From Deltaproteobacteria bacterium (GTDB taxonomy: Bacteria > Desulfobacterota > Syntrophobacteria > BM002), in NCBI GenBank assembly GCA_017861095.1, contig JAGFXI010000044.1, positions 1 through 10,476 on the forward strand: a stretch of DNA of 10,476 bases, in the 5' to 3' direction. The position numbers and the translations under genes are program-made. Position 1 is the first letter of the stretch, and every line of letters starts with the position of its first letter. Of this stretch, positions 1-5,671 are shown piece by piece. A model generated the notes under the pieces. It ran no database searches. It was not told the origin of the DNA and worked only from the letters and a program-made list of their open reading frames with translations.

Positions 1-387
1 GCCTCCCGCCTGCATCTGCCGCATGAAGAAGATCCAGACCGCGATGAGGAGCAGCATGGGGAACCAACTGATGAGTATGGTCATGTACCACGGCGACTCC
101 TCAGCAGGTTTGGCGCTGATCTGAACCCCCTTGTCGCGGAGATCGCGGATGAGGTTGGGGTCGCTTGGGGCAAAGGTGCGGAAGGAGGTGCCGTCCTTGT
201 ACTTGCCGAGGATGTTGTTCCCCTGCATGGTCACCTGGCTCACTTCACCCTGGGCAACCGCGTTGAGGAAGTCGCTGTAGCTCGTCTGCTGCTTGGTCTG
301 GGTCGGATGGTTGAACATGTTGAAGAGCAGGATGACCATCAGACTGATGACCAGCCAGAGCGCGAGGTTCTTGTAAAAGGGAGTCAA
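1..387 (-). CDS. ftsH: FtsH, ATP-dependent zinc metalloprotease, N-terminal part only (cut by the window edge)
   Basis: FtsH is a hexameric inner-membrane AAA+ protease that extracts and degrades membrane and short-lived cytosolic proteins. The visible 129 residues hold only the N-terminal module. It begins TPFYKNLALWLVISLMVIL, giving TM1 at about residues 7-25. A periplasmic segment of about 75 residues follows, with the family pattern YSDFLNAVAQGEVSQVTMQG and later SPWYMTILISWFPM. TM2 is at about residues 103-122 and ends FFMRQMQAGG, just before the AAA+ domain. AAA+ and HEXXH protease domains lie outside the window. The start is taken as TTG (387-385, minus strand) because it begins the conserved MTPFYKNL-type N-terminus and has an AAGGAG ribosome site 7 bases upstream. 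No in-frame ATG precedes it sensibly. It follows tilS on the same strand after 88 bases. The family call is secure; the TTG start is likely. Confidence 0.95.
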   Translation of the reverse strand, partial: MTPFYKNLALWLVISLMVILLFNMFNHPTQTKQQTSYSDFLNAVAQGEVSQVTMQGNNILGKYKDGTSFRTFAPSDPNLIRDLRDKGVQISAKPAEESPWYMTILISWFPMLLLIAVWIFFMRQMQAGG

Positions 388-390
388 GCC

Positions 391-401
391 TCTTCTCCTT
401 G
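391..401 (-). promoter_or_regulatory. Ribosome binding site of ftsH (decides TTG start)
   Basis: On the minus strand the bases before the TTG at 387 read AAGGAGAAGAGGC. The AAGGAG core lies 7 bases from TTG. This supports a TTG rather than an internal ATG as the initiation codon. Confidence 0.7.
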
Positions 402-450
402 ACTTGGCGGGTGCCGGTTACTTTCTGCCGAAATTTACTATCTAACACAT

Positions 451-479
451 CACCTTAGCTATTGCAAATGAATTGTCAA
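451..479 (-). promoter_or_regulatory. Possible ftsH promoter overlapping the tilS stop codon
   Basis: A perfect minus-strand TTGACA lies at 479-474 and overlaps the tilS TGA. About 16 bases downstream is TAAGGT, a poor match to the -10 consensus; a second weak option is TTGCAA with TAGATA further down. The 88-base gap to ftsH is clearly AT-richer than the flanking genes, as expected for a promoter. ftsH could therefore be transcribed both with tilS and from its own start. The weak -10 keeps confidence low. Confidence 0.35.
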
Positions 480-1891
480 GCGCGAGGCGTGCCCCGGAAG
501 TTTCCCTCCCGGTACTCGATCCGGAGCAGGCGTCTCGTTTGGGCGGTGACTCGTACCCGGTCGTCGATGCGATGGCCCACAACCCAGATAATTCGCTGAG
601 AGTCGCAGAGGACCGGGACGAGGCGCCGCCTGCTCCGGGAGATCTTGGCATCGATAAACAAGTCCTTGAGCTTCTTGCTCCCTCTCATACCCAAGGGGCG
701 AAAGCGGTCGCCGGGCTGAACGGAGCGCAGGAGCAGGGGAAAGGAGACGCAATCTCGGTCCATGACCACCCGGGTGGGATCATCGCTAAACCTGAGGGGG
801 TTCTCTCCGTCCCTCTCCTCCATGAAGAGCGTGTGGTCGAGGTCCGGGAGGTAGTGAAAGCCAGGCCCGGGGATCTCGTGCCGGAAGGGCTCAGGGGTCG
901 GATTCAGAGGACGAATGATGAGGCGCCCGTAGTCTTTCTCCGCCACCGCCAAGTTGGGAAGGTGAATCTCGCGGTTTGCTCTCTCCGAGCGGCAGAGACC
1001 GAGGAGAAGATCTATGTGGTGGAAGCCGAAACCGGTGAGGTGACCGCAGGTCACCTCCAGCCCCCGACGAAGCAGCCGTCGCTGCAAGGCGGGGTGGGCC
1101 TGAAGCAACTCCGGCAGCGGGAGATTCAGACCGCCCTCTCCCCCCCGGCGAGCATGACGATCCAGCCACCCCGCCACCAGGGATTCCCAGAAATCTTCGT
1201 CCTCCTCGAAGATGGCGGCGGTTCGAGACAGAGTGGCATTCAGATTGCTGTTGAAATGATCCCTGAGGAGAGGAAGGACTTCGAGGCGCAAGCGGTTTCG
1301 CTGACACCAGGGCTCCAGATTGGAGCGATCTTCGCGCCAACTCAGGCCGTGGCGGCCGAGATAGTCCAGGATTTCGGCGCGGTGACAGGCGAGCAGGGGT
1401 CGGATGATCCCGGCATCGCTCCTTGCCGGCATACCACGCAAGCCACGGGGCCCGGCCCCGCGAAGCAGCCGCAGGAGGAGTTCCTCGGCCTGGTCGTCGG
1501 CATTGTGACCCAGAGCGAGGCGACCGGCCTTCTGCTCGACCATGATCCGGCGGAAGCACCGGTAGCGAAGGGTGCGTGCCGCCATCTGGAGAGAGCCTCC
1601 GTGCTCCCTCTGCCAGGAGCGGAGATCGAGGGATTGCACCACCACAGGGAGATCAAGGGCCCGCGCCATGGCCGAGACAAAGCGGGCATCCTCGTCCGCC
1701 TCCTCTCCTCTGAGGCCGTGGTGGACGTGAGCCACCACGAGCTCCAGGGCAAGTTCGCTCCGGAGCCGATGGAAGAGATGACAGAGAGCGACGGAGTCAG
1801 GCCCGCCGGAGACCGCCAGGATCACCCGGTCGCCTCCGGCCTCGACCATCCGGTAACGGGAGATGGTTTGTCGAACTTTCTCGAGGAGCAT
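476..1891 (-). CDS. tilS: TilS, tRNA(Ile)-lysidine synthetase
   Basis: TilS attaches lysine to C34 of tRNA-Ile(CAU) in an ATP-dependent reaction. This changes its decoding from AUG to AUA and its identity from Met to Ile; the enzyme is essential in most bacteria. The 471-residue product has the full family layout. The N-terminal PP-loop ATPase opens with VILAVSGGPDSVALCHL (SGGPDS at 28-33) and continues with VVAHVHHGLRGEEADEDARFV and LALGHNADDQAEELLLRLLRGAG. A central helical substrate-binding region follows. The C-terminal TilS domain carries PGDRFRPLGMRGSKKLKDLF and ends near GHRIDDRVRVT. The start is ATG at 1891: a stop codon lies in frame at 1915-1913, so little extension is possible, and the ribosome site is weak. 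The gene ends in TGA at 478-476. It is followed by ftsH, a common pairing, with no hpt between. Family assignment is secure. Confidence 0.97.
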   Translation of the reverse strand: MLLEKVRQTISRYRMVEAGGDRVILAVSGGPDSVALCHLFHRLRSELALELVVAHVHHGLRGEEADEDARFVSAMARALDLPVVVQSLDLRSWQREHGGSLQMAARTLRYRCFRRIMVEQKAGRLALGHNADDQAEELLLRLLRGAGPRGLRGMPARSDAGIIRPLLACHRAEILDYLGRHGLSWREDRSNLEPWCQRNRLRLEVLPLLRDHFNSNLNATLSRTAAIFEEDEDFWESLVAGWLDRHARRGGEGGLNLPLPELLQAHPALQRRLLRRGLEVTCGHLTGFGFHHIDLLLGLCRSERANREIHLPNLAVAEKDYGRLIIRPLNPTPEPFRHEIPGPGFHYLPDLDHTLFMEERDGENPLRFSDDPTRVVMDRDCVSFPLLLRSVQPGDRFRPLGMRGSKKLKDLFIDAKISRSRRRLVPVLCDSQRIIWVVGHRIDDRVRVTAQTRRLLRIEYREGNFRGTPRA

Positions 1892-1922
1892 CGAAACATT
1901 CCGGCAGAAGAGCTACATTCCC

Positions 1923-1928
1923 ATTATA
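1923..1928 (-). promoter_or_regulatory. Candidate -10 box for tilS
   Basis: Read on the minus strand this is a perfect TATAAT, 31 bases before the tilS ATG. The sequence at the expected -35 position (about 1946-1951) reads GACCCA, a poor match. If real, the promoter relies on the -10 or an activator. Position and orientation fit tilS. Confidence 0.45.
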
Positions 1929-1972
1929 CTACGGGGTCCAGGGAATGGGTCGCATTCTGAGTAAGGGGCGAG

Positions 1973-1997
1973 GTGGGCTAGCCTTTGCCTAGCCCGC
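1973..1997. repeat. Inverted repeat / hairpin (GGGCTAG...CTAGCCC)
   Basis: The arms GTGGGCTAG (1973-1981) and CTAGCCCGC (1989-1997) pair over 9 positions, one of them G-T, around a 7-base loop CCTTTGC. No T-run follows on either strand, so it is not a classical Rho-independent terminator. The right arm can alternatively pair with 2175-2185 (see the long-range repeat). Confidence 0.6.
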
Positions 1998-2185
1998 ATT
2001 AGGCACGAACCCCCTGCTGCGACCGTGGCTATGGCCGTCTTTCCGGGTGTCCTCGGGTCTCGAACCTTGCGATGTAGTGATGAGTCCGCCTCAGGTCCGA
2101 GTCCCGCGGTGCCGCGGGAGGGTTGCCCGGCGGCACGACCATCTCCACGATCTCGCGATGGCCTCTCGTCCCGCATGCGGGCTAG
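1989..2185. repeat. Long-range 11-base inverted repeat enclosing GC-rich hairpins; possible structured RNA
   Basis: CTAGCCCGCAT at 1989-1999 is the exact reverse complement of ATGCGGGCTAG at 2175-2185. If transcribed, the two could close a structured RNA of about 197 bases. Inside it are two strong local hairpins: TCCCGCGG/CCGCGGGA at 2102-2119, and TGCC/GGCA around CGGC at 2124-2135. The inverted repeat is directly visible; a functional RNA is only inferred, and the strand is unknown. Confidence 0.35.
2102..2119. repeat. Perfect GC-rich dyad
   Basis: TCCCGCGGTGCCGCGGGA is self-complementary except for the central TG. As RNA it would form a 7-base-pair stem with a GTGC loop. The hairpin at 2124-2135 follows directly. 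It lacks a T-run, so it is not a standard terminator; it may be part of a structured RNA or a protein-binding dyad. Confidence 0.5.
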
Positions 2186-2227
2186 AAAGGGTCACGAAGT
2201 GGGAGCCCCGTTGTGCAAGGATGTTGT

Positions 2228-2283
2228 ATAACACAGCTCACTGTGATAAGAGTATAATTCTCATGACTTTTTTGAGCTGTTAT
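2228..2283 (+). promoter_or_regulatory. AT-rich promoter region with dyads upstream of the pilB-type operon
   Basis: This is the only strongly AT-rich stretch ahead of the plus-strand operon. A perfect TATAAT lies at 2253-2258, about 120 bases before the ATG at 2381; no good -35 sits 16-18 bases upstream. A short perfect dyad CACAG-CTCA-CTGTG (2232-2245) covers the place where the -35 should be. A larger imperfect inverted repeat, ATAACACAGCTC (2228-2239) with GAGCTGTTAT (2274-2283), brackets the -10. This looks like a regulated promoter with an operator over its -35, but no regulator can be named. Confidence 0.45.
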
Positions 2284-2380
2284 GTGCGGAGAAATCAGGC
2301 ATCGGGCGATTTGCTGGATCTGGGGCACCTGAGACGCTCTGGGCAGGGAAGGGTCTCCCGGCCCCTCGGAGAGGTTTGAT

Positions 2381-4546
2381 ATGGCGCGAAAGAAGATAGG
2401 GCAGCTCCTCCTGGCTGCGGGGCTGATCACGGAAGATCAGCTTGTCGAGGCTCTGGATAGGCAGAAGCAGACCAAGCGCAGACATCTCGGGAAAATCCTG
2501 ATCGAGATGGGCCTCGCCGAGGAAGAGGACATCTGCCGTGCCCTCGCTACCCAGCTCAATCTCCCCTTTGTCGCCCTGAGCGAGCTGGAAATCCCCCAGG
2601 AAGCGGTTGAGCTCCTGGCGCGAAAGCAAGCAGAGAGTAAGCTCATCCTGGCCGTCGGCAAACAGGAGCGCCGGCTCCGCCTCGCCATGGCGAACCCGCT
2701 CGACTACGGCACAATTGACGACGTCAAGTTTCGCACCGGACTCGAGGTGACCGTCGTCGTCGCCTCCGAGACGGATATTCGCAAAGCGATCGAGAAGCAC
2801 TACAACAAGGATGAAATCGATTTCGACCTCCTCTCCAGGGTGATGCCTTCGGCGGAGGTGGAGGTTCTGCCCGACGAACGGGAGCCGGACACGGAATACA
2901 ACGTGGACGAGCTTATCCGTCAGTCGGAGATCGCCCCCATCGTCCGTCTCGCCAACGCCATCCTTGCCGACGCCATCAAGCTCAATGCGAGCGATATCCA
3001 CATTGAGCCCCAGGAACGAGAGGTGCTGGTGCGGTACCGTGTCGACGGGATGATGAAGAACATCTTCAAGGTGAATCTTCCGGTCTTGGCGCCGCTGGTT
3101 TCCAGGATCAAGATCATCGGCGACATGGATATTGCGGTGAAGCGCCGACCCCAGGATGGCCGCACCAAGCTCAAGGTCGCCAACAAGCACTACGATCTGC
3201 GCATCTCAACCCTCCCCACCATCTTCGGGGAAAAGGTGGTCATCCGTATCCTCGACCAGGCGAGGGCCTTTATCAGCCTTGCTGACCTCGGTTTCCAGGG
3301 AGCCGAGCTCGAGGTGCTGACCTCCGTTCTCTCCCGACCTCAGGGGATCGTTCTGGTCACGGGACCCACGGGGAGCGGGAAGAGCTCTACCCTTTACGGT
3401 GCCCTGAATCACCTGAGATCTGAGGTGATCAACATCGTCACGGTGGAGGACCCGGTGGAGTACCAGCTTCCCGGGATCAACCAGGTGCAGGTGAACGAGC
3501 GGGCCGGCATCACCTTCGCCGCCGGGCTGCGCTCTATTCTCCGCCAGGATCCGAACGTGGTCATGGTGGGCGAGATACGTGACACCGAGACGGCCAAGAT
3601 CGCCTTCCAGGCGGCGAATACCGGACACCTGGTCCTCTCTACTCTCCACACCAATGACGCTCCCAGTGCCGTGACGCGGTTGATCGATCTCGGAATCGAT
3701 CCTTTTGTCATCGCCTCATCCCTCCTGTGCGTCCTCGCCCAAAGGCTGGTCCGGCGGAACTGCCCCCACTGCCTGGTTCCCGATGCCGTGCAGGAGAGTG
3801 TGCTGGCGCGCCTGGACCTCTCGCGCGATCAGGCAAGAGGAGTCAGGAAGGGCCAGGGGTGCGAGGCGTGCCAGTTCACCGGGTACAGCGGCCGCGCCGG
3901 GATCTTCGAGATGCTCACCATCAACGACGACCTCCGCAAGCTCATCGTCAGGGGAGCCTCCGACACCGAGATCGCCGCGGAGGCACGAAGGCTGGGCATC
4001 AGGGATCTCCATGCCGACGGCCTGTTCAAGCTCTGTCAGGGACTCACCTCGGTGGAAGAGCTCATGCGGACGGCGCCGCCGCCGGAGCGCGACGCTCGCT
4101 TCGCCGGGACTGCAAAGCGAGCCGCTTCGCCTCCCGGAGAGGCGAAGGTCGAGACCCCGAGAAAGCAGCCCCGCGTCCTTGCCGTGGACGACGATCCCTT
4201 CATCCGCACCATGCTGGAGAAGGTCCTGTCTGAGGCCAACTATGAGGTGATCCTGGCCACCGATGGCGAAGAGGCCTTGGCCAAGGTGTTCCGCGACCTG
4301 CCCGATCTCATCATTTCCGACGTGGTCATGCCCAAGCTCGACGGTCTCGAACTCGTCAAGAAGCTCAAGGGGCATCTCCAGACGAGCATAATCCCTGTGA
4401 TCCTCCTCACCTCGAAGGATGAGGTGGCGAGCGAGGTGGAAGGCTTGGAGGCCGGGGCCGACGACTACATCCCCAAGCCGATCGTCACCAACCGCCTTCT
4501 GGCAAGGATCAACCGGATCATGTCCATTTACGACCGGGCCCAGTAG
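2381..4546 (+). CDS. pilB: PilB-type type IV pilus assembly ATPase with N-terminal MshEN (c-di-GMP-type) motifs and a fused C-terminal receiver domain
   Basis: GspE/PulE/PilB ATPases power pilin polymerisation (or type II secretion) at the inner membrane. Residues 5-28 (KIGQLLLAAGLITEDQLVEA...Q28) and 35-58 (HLGKILIEMGLAEEEDICRA...Q58) are tandem 24-residue MshEN motifs, the c-di-GMP-binding type, though each leading Arg is replaced (K5, H35). The ATPase spans about 185-560: Walker A GPTGSGKS (328-335), Asp box TVEDPVEY (354-361), Walker B VVMVGEIRD (393-401), His box with H416 and H423, and a zinc tetracysteine C461/C464/C494/C497. After an Ala/Pro/Lys-rich linker (about 568-597) comes a complete receiver: D603-D605, phospho-acceptor D647 in SDVVMPKLDG, T677, K699. 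The total of 721 residues is about 150 more than usual PilB. The start has GGAGAGG 6 bases upstream. It heads a chemosensory operon, which favours a pilus role over secretion; GspE remains possible. Confidence 0.93.
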   Translation: MARKKIGQLLLAAGLITEDQLVEALDRQKQTKRRHLGKILIEMGLAEEEDICRALATQLNLPFVALSELEIPQEAVELLARKQAESKLILAVGKQERRLRLAMANPLDYGTIDDVKFRTGLEVTVVVASETDIRKAIEKHYNKDEIDFDLLSRVMPSAEVEVLPDEREPDTEYNVDELIRQSEIAPIVRLANAILADAIKLNASDIHIEPQEREVLVRYRVDGMMKNIFKVNLPVLAPLVSRIKIIGDMDIAVKRRPQDGRTKLKVANKHYDLRISTLPTIFGEKVVIRILDQARAFISLADLGFQGAELEVLTSVLSRPQGIVLVTGPTGSGKSSTLYGALNHLRSEVINIVTVEDPVEYQLPGINQVQVNERAGITFAAGLRSILRQDPNVVMVGEIRDTETAKIAFQAANTGHLVLSTLHTNDAPSAVTRLIDLGIDPFVIASSLLCVLAQRLVRRNCPHCLVPDAVQESVLARLDLSRDQARGVRKGQGCEACQFTGYSGRAGIFEMLTINDDLRKLIVRGASDTEIAAEARRLGIRDLHADGLFKLCQGLTSVEELMRTAPPPERDARFAGTAKRAASPPGEAKVETPRKQPRVLAVDDDPFIRTMLEKVLSEANYEVILATDGEEALAKVFRDLPDLIISDVVMPKLDGLELVKKLKGHLQTSIIPVILLTSKDEVASEVEGLEAGADDYIPKPIVTNRLLARINRIMSIYDRAQ

Positions 4547-4585
4547 TGGGAGCGGGGAGGGAGGCGGGGAGGTCTGCTTTGCAAA

Positions 4586-4612
4586 GGCGCCACGCCAGGG
4601 CGTGGTCGCGCC
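4586..4612 (+). other. Strong GC hairpin between the pilB-type gene and cheW
   Basis: In the 129-base gap, GGCGC-CACGC (4586-4595) pairs with GCGTG (4600-4604) and GCGCC (4608-4612), leaving a 3-base bulge on the right side. It is preceded by the 10-base palindrome CTTTGCAAAG (4577-4586). It is followed by CATTATAGT rather than a T-run, so it is a poor intrinsic terminator. It may stabilise the upstream message or partly uncouple the ATPase from the che genes. TATAGT at 4615-4620 could be a weak -10 but has no visible -35. Confidence 0.45.
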
Positions 4613-4675
4613 ATTATAGTAGCGAGTGAGGCGCGGCGCGATACCTTTCGGCACTTACCTCGGGGAGTCTCTTCC

Positions 4676-5209
4676 ATGTCGTCTGATCCCACCGCACCAG
4701 GGGAAAGGATTCTCGAGCAGGTTCGCCGGGCTCGAGAGGAGCGGCTCACCCCGGGGACCGAGTCGGTCCATCTCCAGTACCTCACTGTGCGCCTCCGGGA
4801 CGAGTTGTATGCCCTCAGAGTGGAGTATCTCGTTGAGATTCTTCCGGCACCGAGAATTACCAGGGTTCCCAGTGTGCCCAAGCACATCCTCGGTGTCATG
4901 AATTTTCGCGGTGATGTTCTCTCGGTCATCGACCTGAAGCGGTTCTTCTCCCTGCACCAGAGTGAACCCGCCTCGGCTCGTAACGTCGTTGTCGTGAAGC
5001 ACGGCGAGTTGCGCACCGGGCTCCTGGTCGACGGCGTGGGTGATTTGGTGCCCCTCTCTCCAGAAGATCTCACAGGGGAACCGCTCGTTGCCGGGCGAGC
5101 CCAGCGGGCGATCTTCGAAGGGGTGGCCCGTTTCAAGGGGGGCCTCGTCAGTCTGATCAATCTGGAGGGCCTCCTCCAGTCTGAGGATATGTACGCGTTA
5201 GTGAGATAA
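4676..5209 (+). CDS. cheW: CheW-type chemotaxis adaptor protein
   Basis: CheW links the receptor signalling tip to the CheA kinase in chemosensory arrays. The 177-residue product has an N-terminal extension of about 30 charged residues and then a full CheW fold (about 31-172). The fold starts LQYLTVRLRDELYALRVEYL. It contains the canonical stretch RVPSVPKHILGVMNFRGDVL, including the conserved R78-G79 in the loop that contacts the CheA P5 domain, followed by SVIDLKRFF. It ends GVARFKGGLVSLINLEGLL. GGGGAG lies 8 bases before the ATG. The downstream CheW-like gene starts 3 bases after its stop codon, so the two are probably translationally coupled. By position it corresponds to PilI in Pil-Chp systems. 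This copy keeps the features needed for array assembly. Confidence 0.93.
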   Translation: MSSDPTAPGERILEQVRRAREERLTPGTESVHLQYLTVRLRDELYALRVEYLVEILPAPRITRVPSVPKHILGVMNFRGDVLSVIDLKRFFSLHQSEPASARNVVVVKHGELRTGLLVDGVGDLVPLSPEDLTGEPLVAGRAQRAIFEGVARFKGGLVSLINLEGLLQSEDMYALVR

Positions 5210-5212
5210 CCC

Positions 5213-5620
5213 ATGGAGGAGAGCGCTTTTCCCACCACCCTGGATATCCTCACCTTTCGGGTCGGTCCCTTCCTGTTGGGTACGGAAGCTGGGCCGGTCG
5301 CCCGGCTGGCAAGGCTGTCATGCGGGGCCGGGGACTGTGCTCCCCGGGTTGATCTCAGACAATGGTGTTGCCTTGAGCCGTCGGCGGCAGAGACGGGGCG
5401 GCACCTCTTGGTGGTAGGCGGGGGAGCCGGTGAGGTGGCTTACGTTGTGGATCAGGTCGGGGATCTCATCACGGTGAATCTGGCCCGGCAGATCTGGCCG
5501 CTGCCGCCGCTTATCGAGAGGCACAAACGGTGGCAGCGGCTGTGGGGTGTGTGCGCGTGGGGAGAGGAGCTGGTGCTTCTAGTGGATCTTGTCCCAGCGG
5601 TCGAGGATTTTACAGCATGA
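5213..5620 (+). CDS. Short divergent CheW-like protein
   Basis: This is a 135-residue cytosolic protein. It opens DILTFRVGPFLLGTEAGPVARLARL, matching the first strands of a CheW fold. The later halves also match: RHLLVVGGGAGEVAYVVDQVGDL and RLWGVCAWGEELVLLVDLVPAV. The section between them is shortened. Where cheW 1 has the PSVPKHILGVMNFRG segment, this protein has only SCGAGDCAP before RVDLRQW, so the conserved Arg-Gly loop used for CheA/receptor contact is absent. It also has several Cys and Trp residues unlike a typical CheW. It starts 3 bases after the upstream stop with no clear ribosome site, suggesting coupled translation. By position it could be a ChpC-like second adaptor. CheW family membership is likely; function as an array adaptor is uncertain. 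Confidence 0.75.
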   Translation: MEESAFPTTLDILTFRVGPFLLGTEAGPVARLARLSCGAGDCAPRVDLRQWCCLEPSAAETGRHLLVVGGGAGEVAYVVDQVGDLITVNLARQIWPLPPLIERHKRWQRLWGVCAWGEELVLLVDLVPAVEDFTA

Positions 5621-5671
5621 TGACGAGGAAACAGAGGAGAGTCCGCTGACCTCGAGAGGGAAGGGGTTCCT

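Larger units (their letters stand above)
1892..2380. other. 489-base divergent intergenic region between tilS and the pilus/chemotaxis operon
   Basis: I find no convincing protein gene here. Short open frames exist on both strands (plus 2025-2231 and 2047-2379; minus 1913-2176 and 2182-2430), but their translations are Arg/Pro-rich, match no family I recognise, and lack good ribosome sites. The part from about 1960 to 2220 is GC-rich and full of inverted repeats: a hairpin at 1973-1997, a perfect 18-base dyad at 2102-2119, a hairpin at 2124-2135, and an 11-base long-range inverted repeat pairing 1989-1999 with 2175-2185. The part from 2221 to 2283 is AT-rich and promoter-like. The region could hold a structured RNA, a decayed gene or element, or simply regulatory DNA for two divergent operons. 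Confidence 0.6.

Noticed and set aside
473..1960. Plus-strand open frame of 495 codons opposite tilS
   Set aside because: The minus-strand frame encodes an unmistakable, full-length TilS with PP-loop and C-terminal motifs. The plus-strand translation matches no family I recognise and reflects GC-rich codon use in the opposite strand.
2056..2066. tRNA T-loop-like sequence on the minus strand (GGTTCGAGACC)
   Set aside because: The flanking bases do not form a 5-base-pair T stem, and no acceptor, D or anticodon arm can be placed around it.
2025..2231. Small plus-strand open frame of 68 codons in the intergenic region
   Set aside because: No clear ribosome site and an Arg/Ser/Pro-rich translation with no recognisable family. 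It overlaps strong inverted repeats, which explain the sequence better.
2284..2380. c-di-GMP (GEMM) riboswitch ahead of the pilus ATPase gene
   Set aside because: Looked for because of the c-di-GMP motif in the protein. The conserved GEMM core sequences and paired stems are not seen in the leader.
2261..3190. Minus-strand open frame of 309 codons opposite the start of the ATPase gene
   Set aside because: The translation is rich in His, Asp and Leu, as expected for the shadow of a high-GC gene. The plus strand encodes clear MshEN and ATPase sequence.
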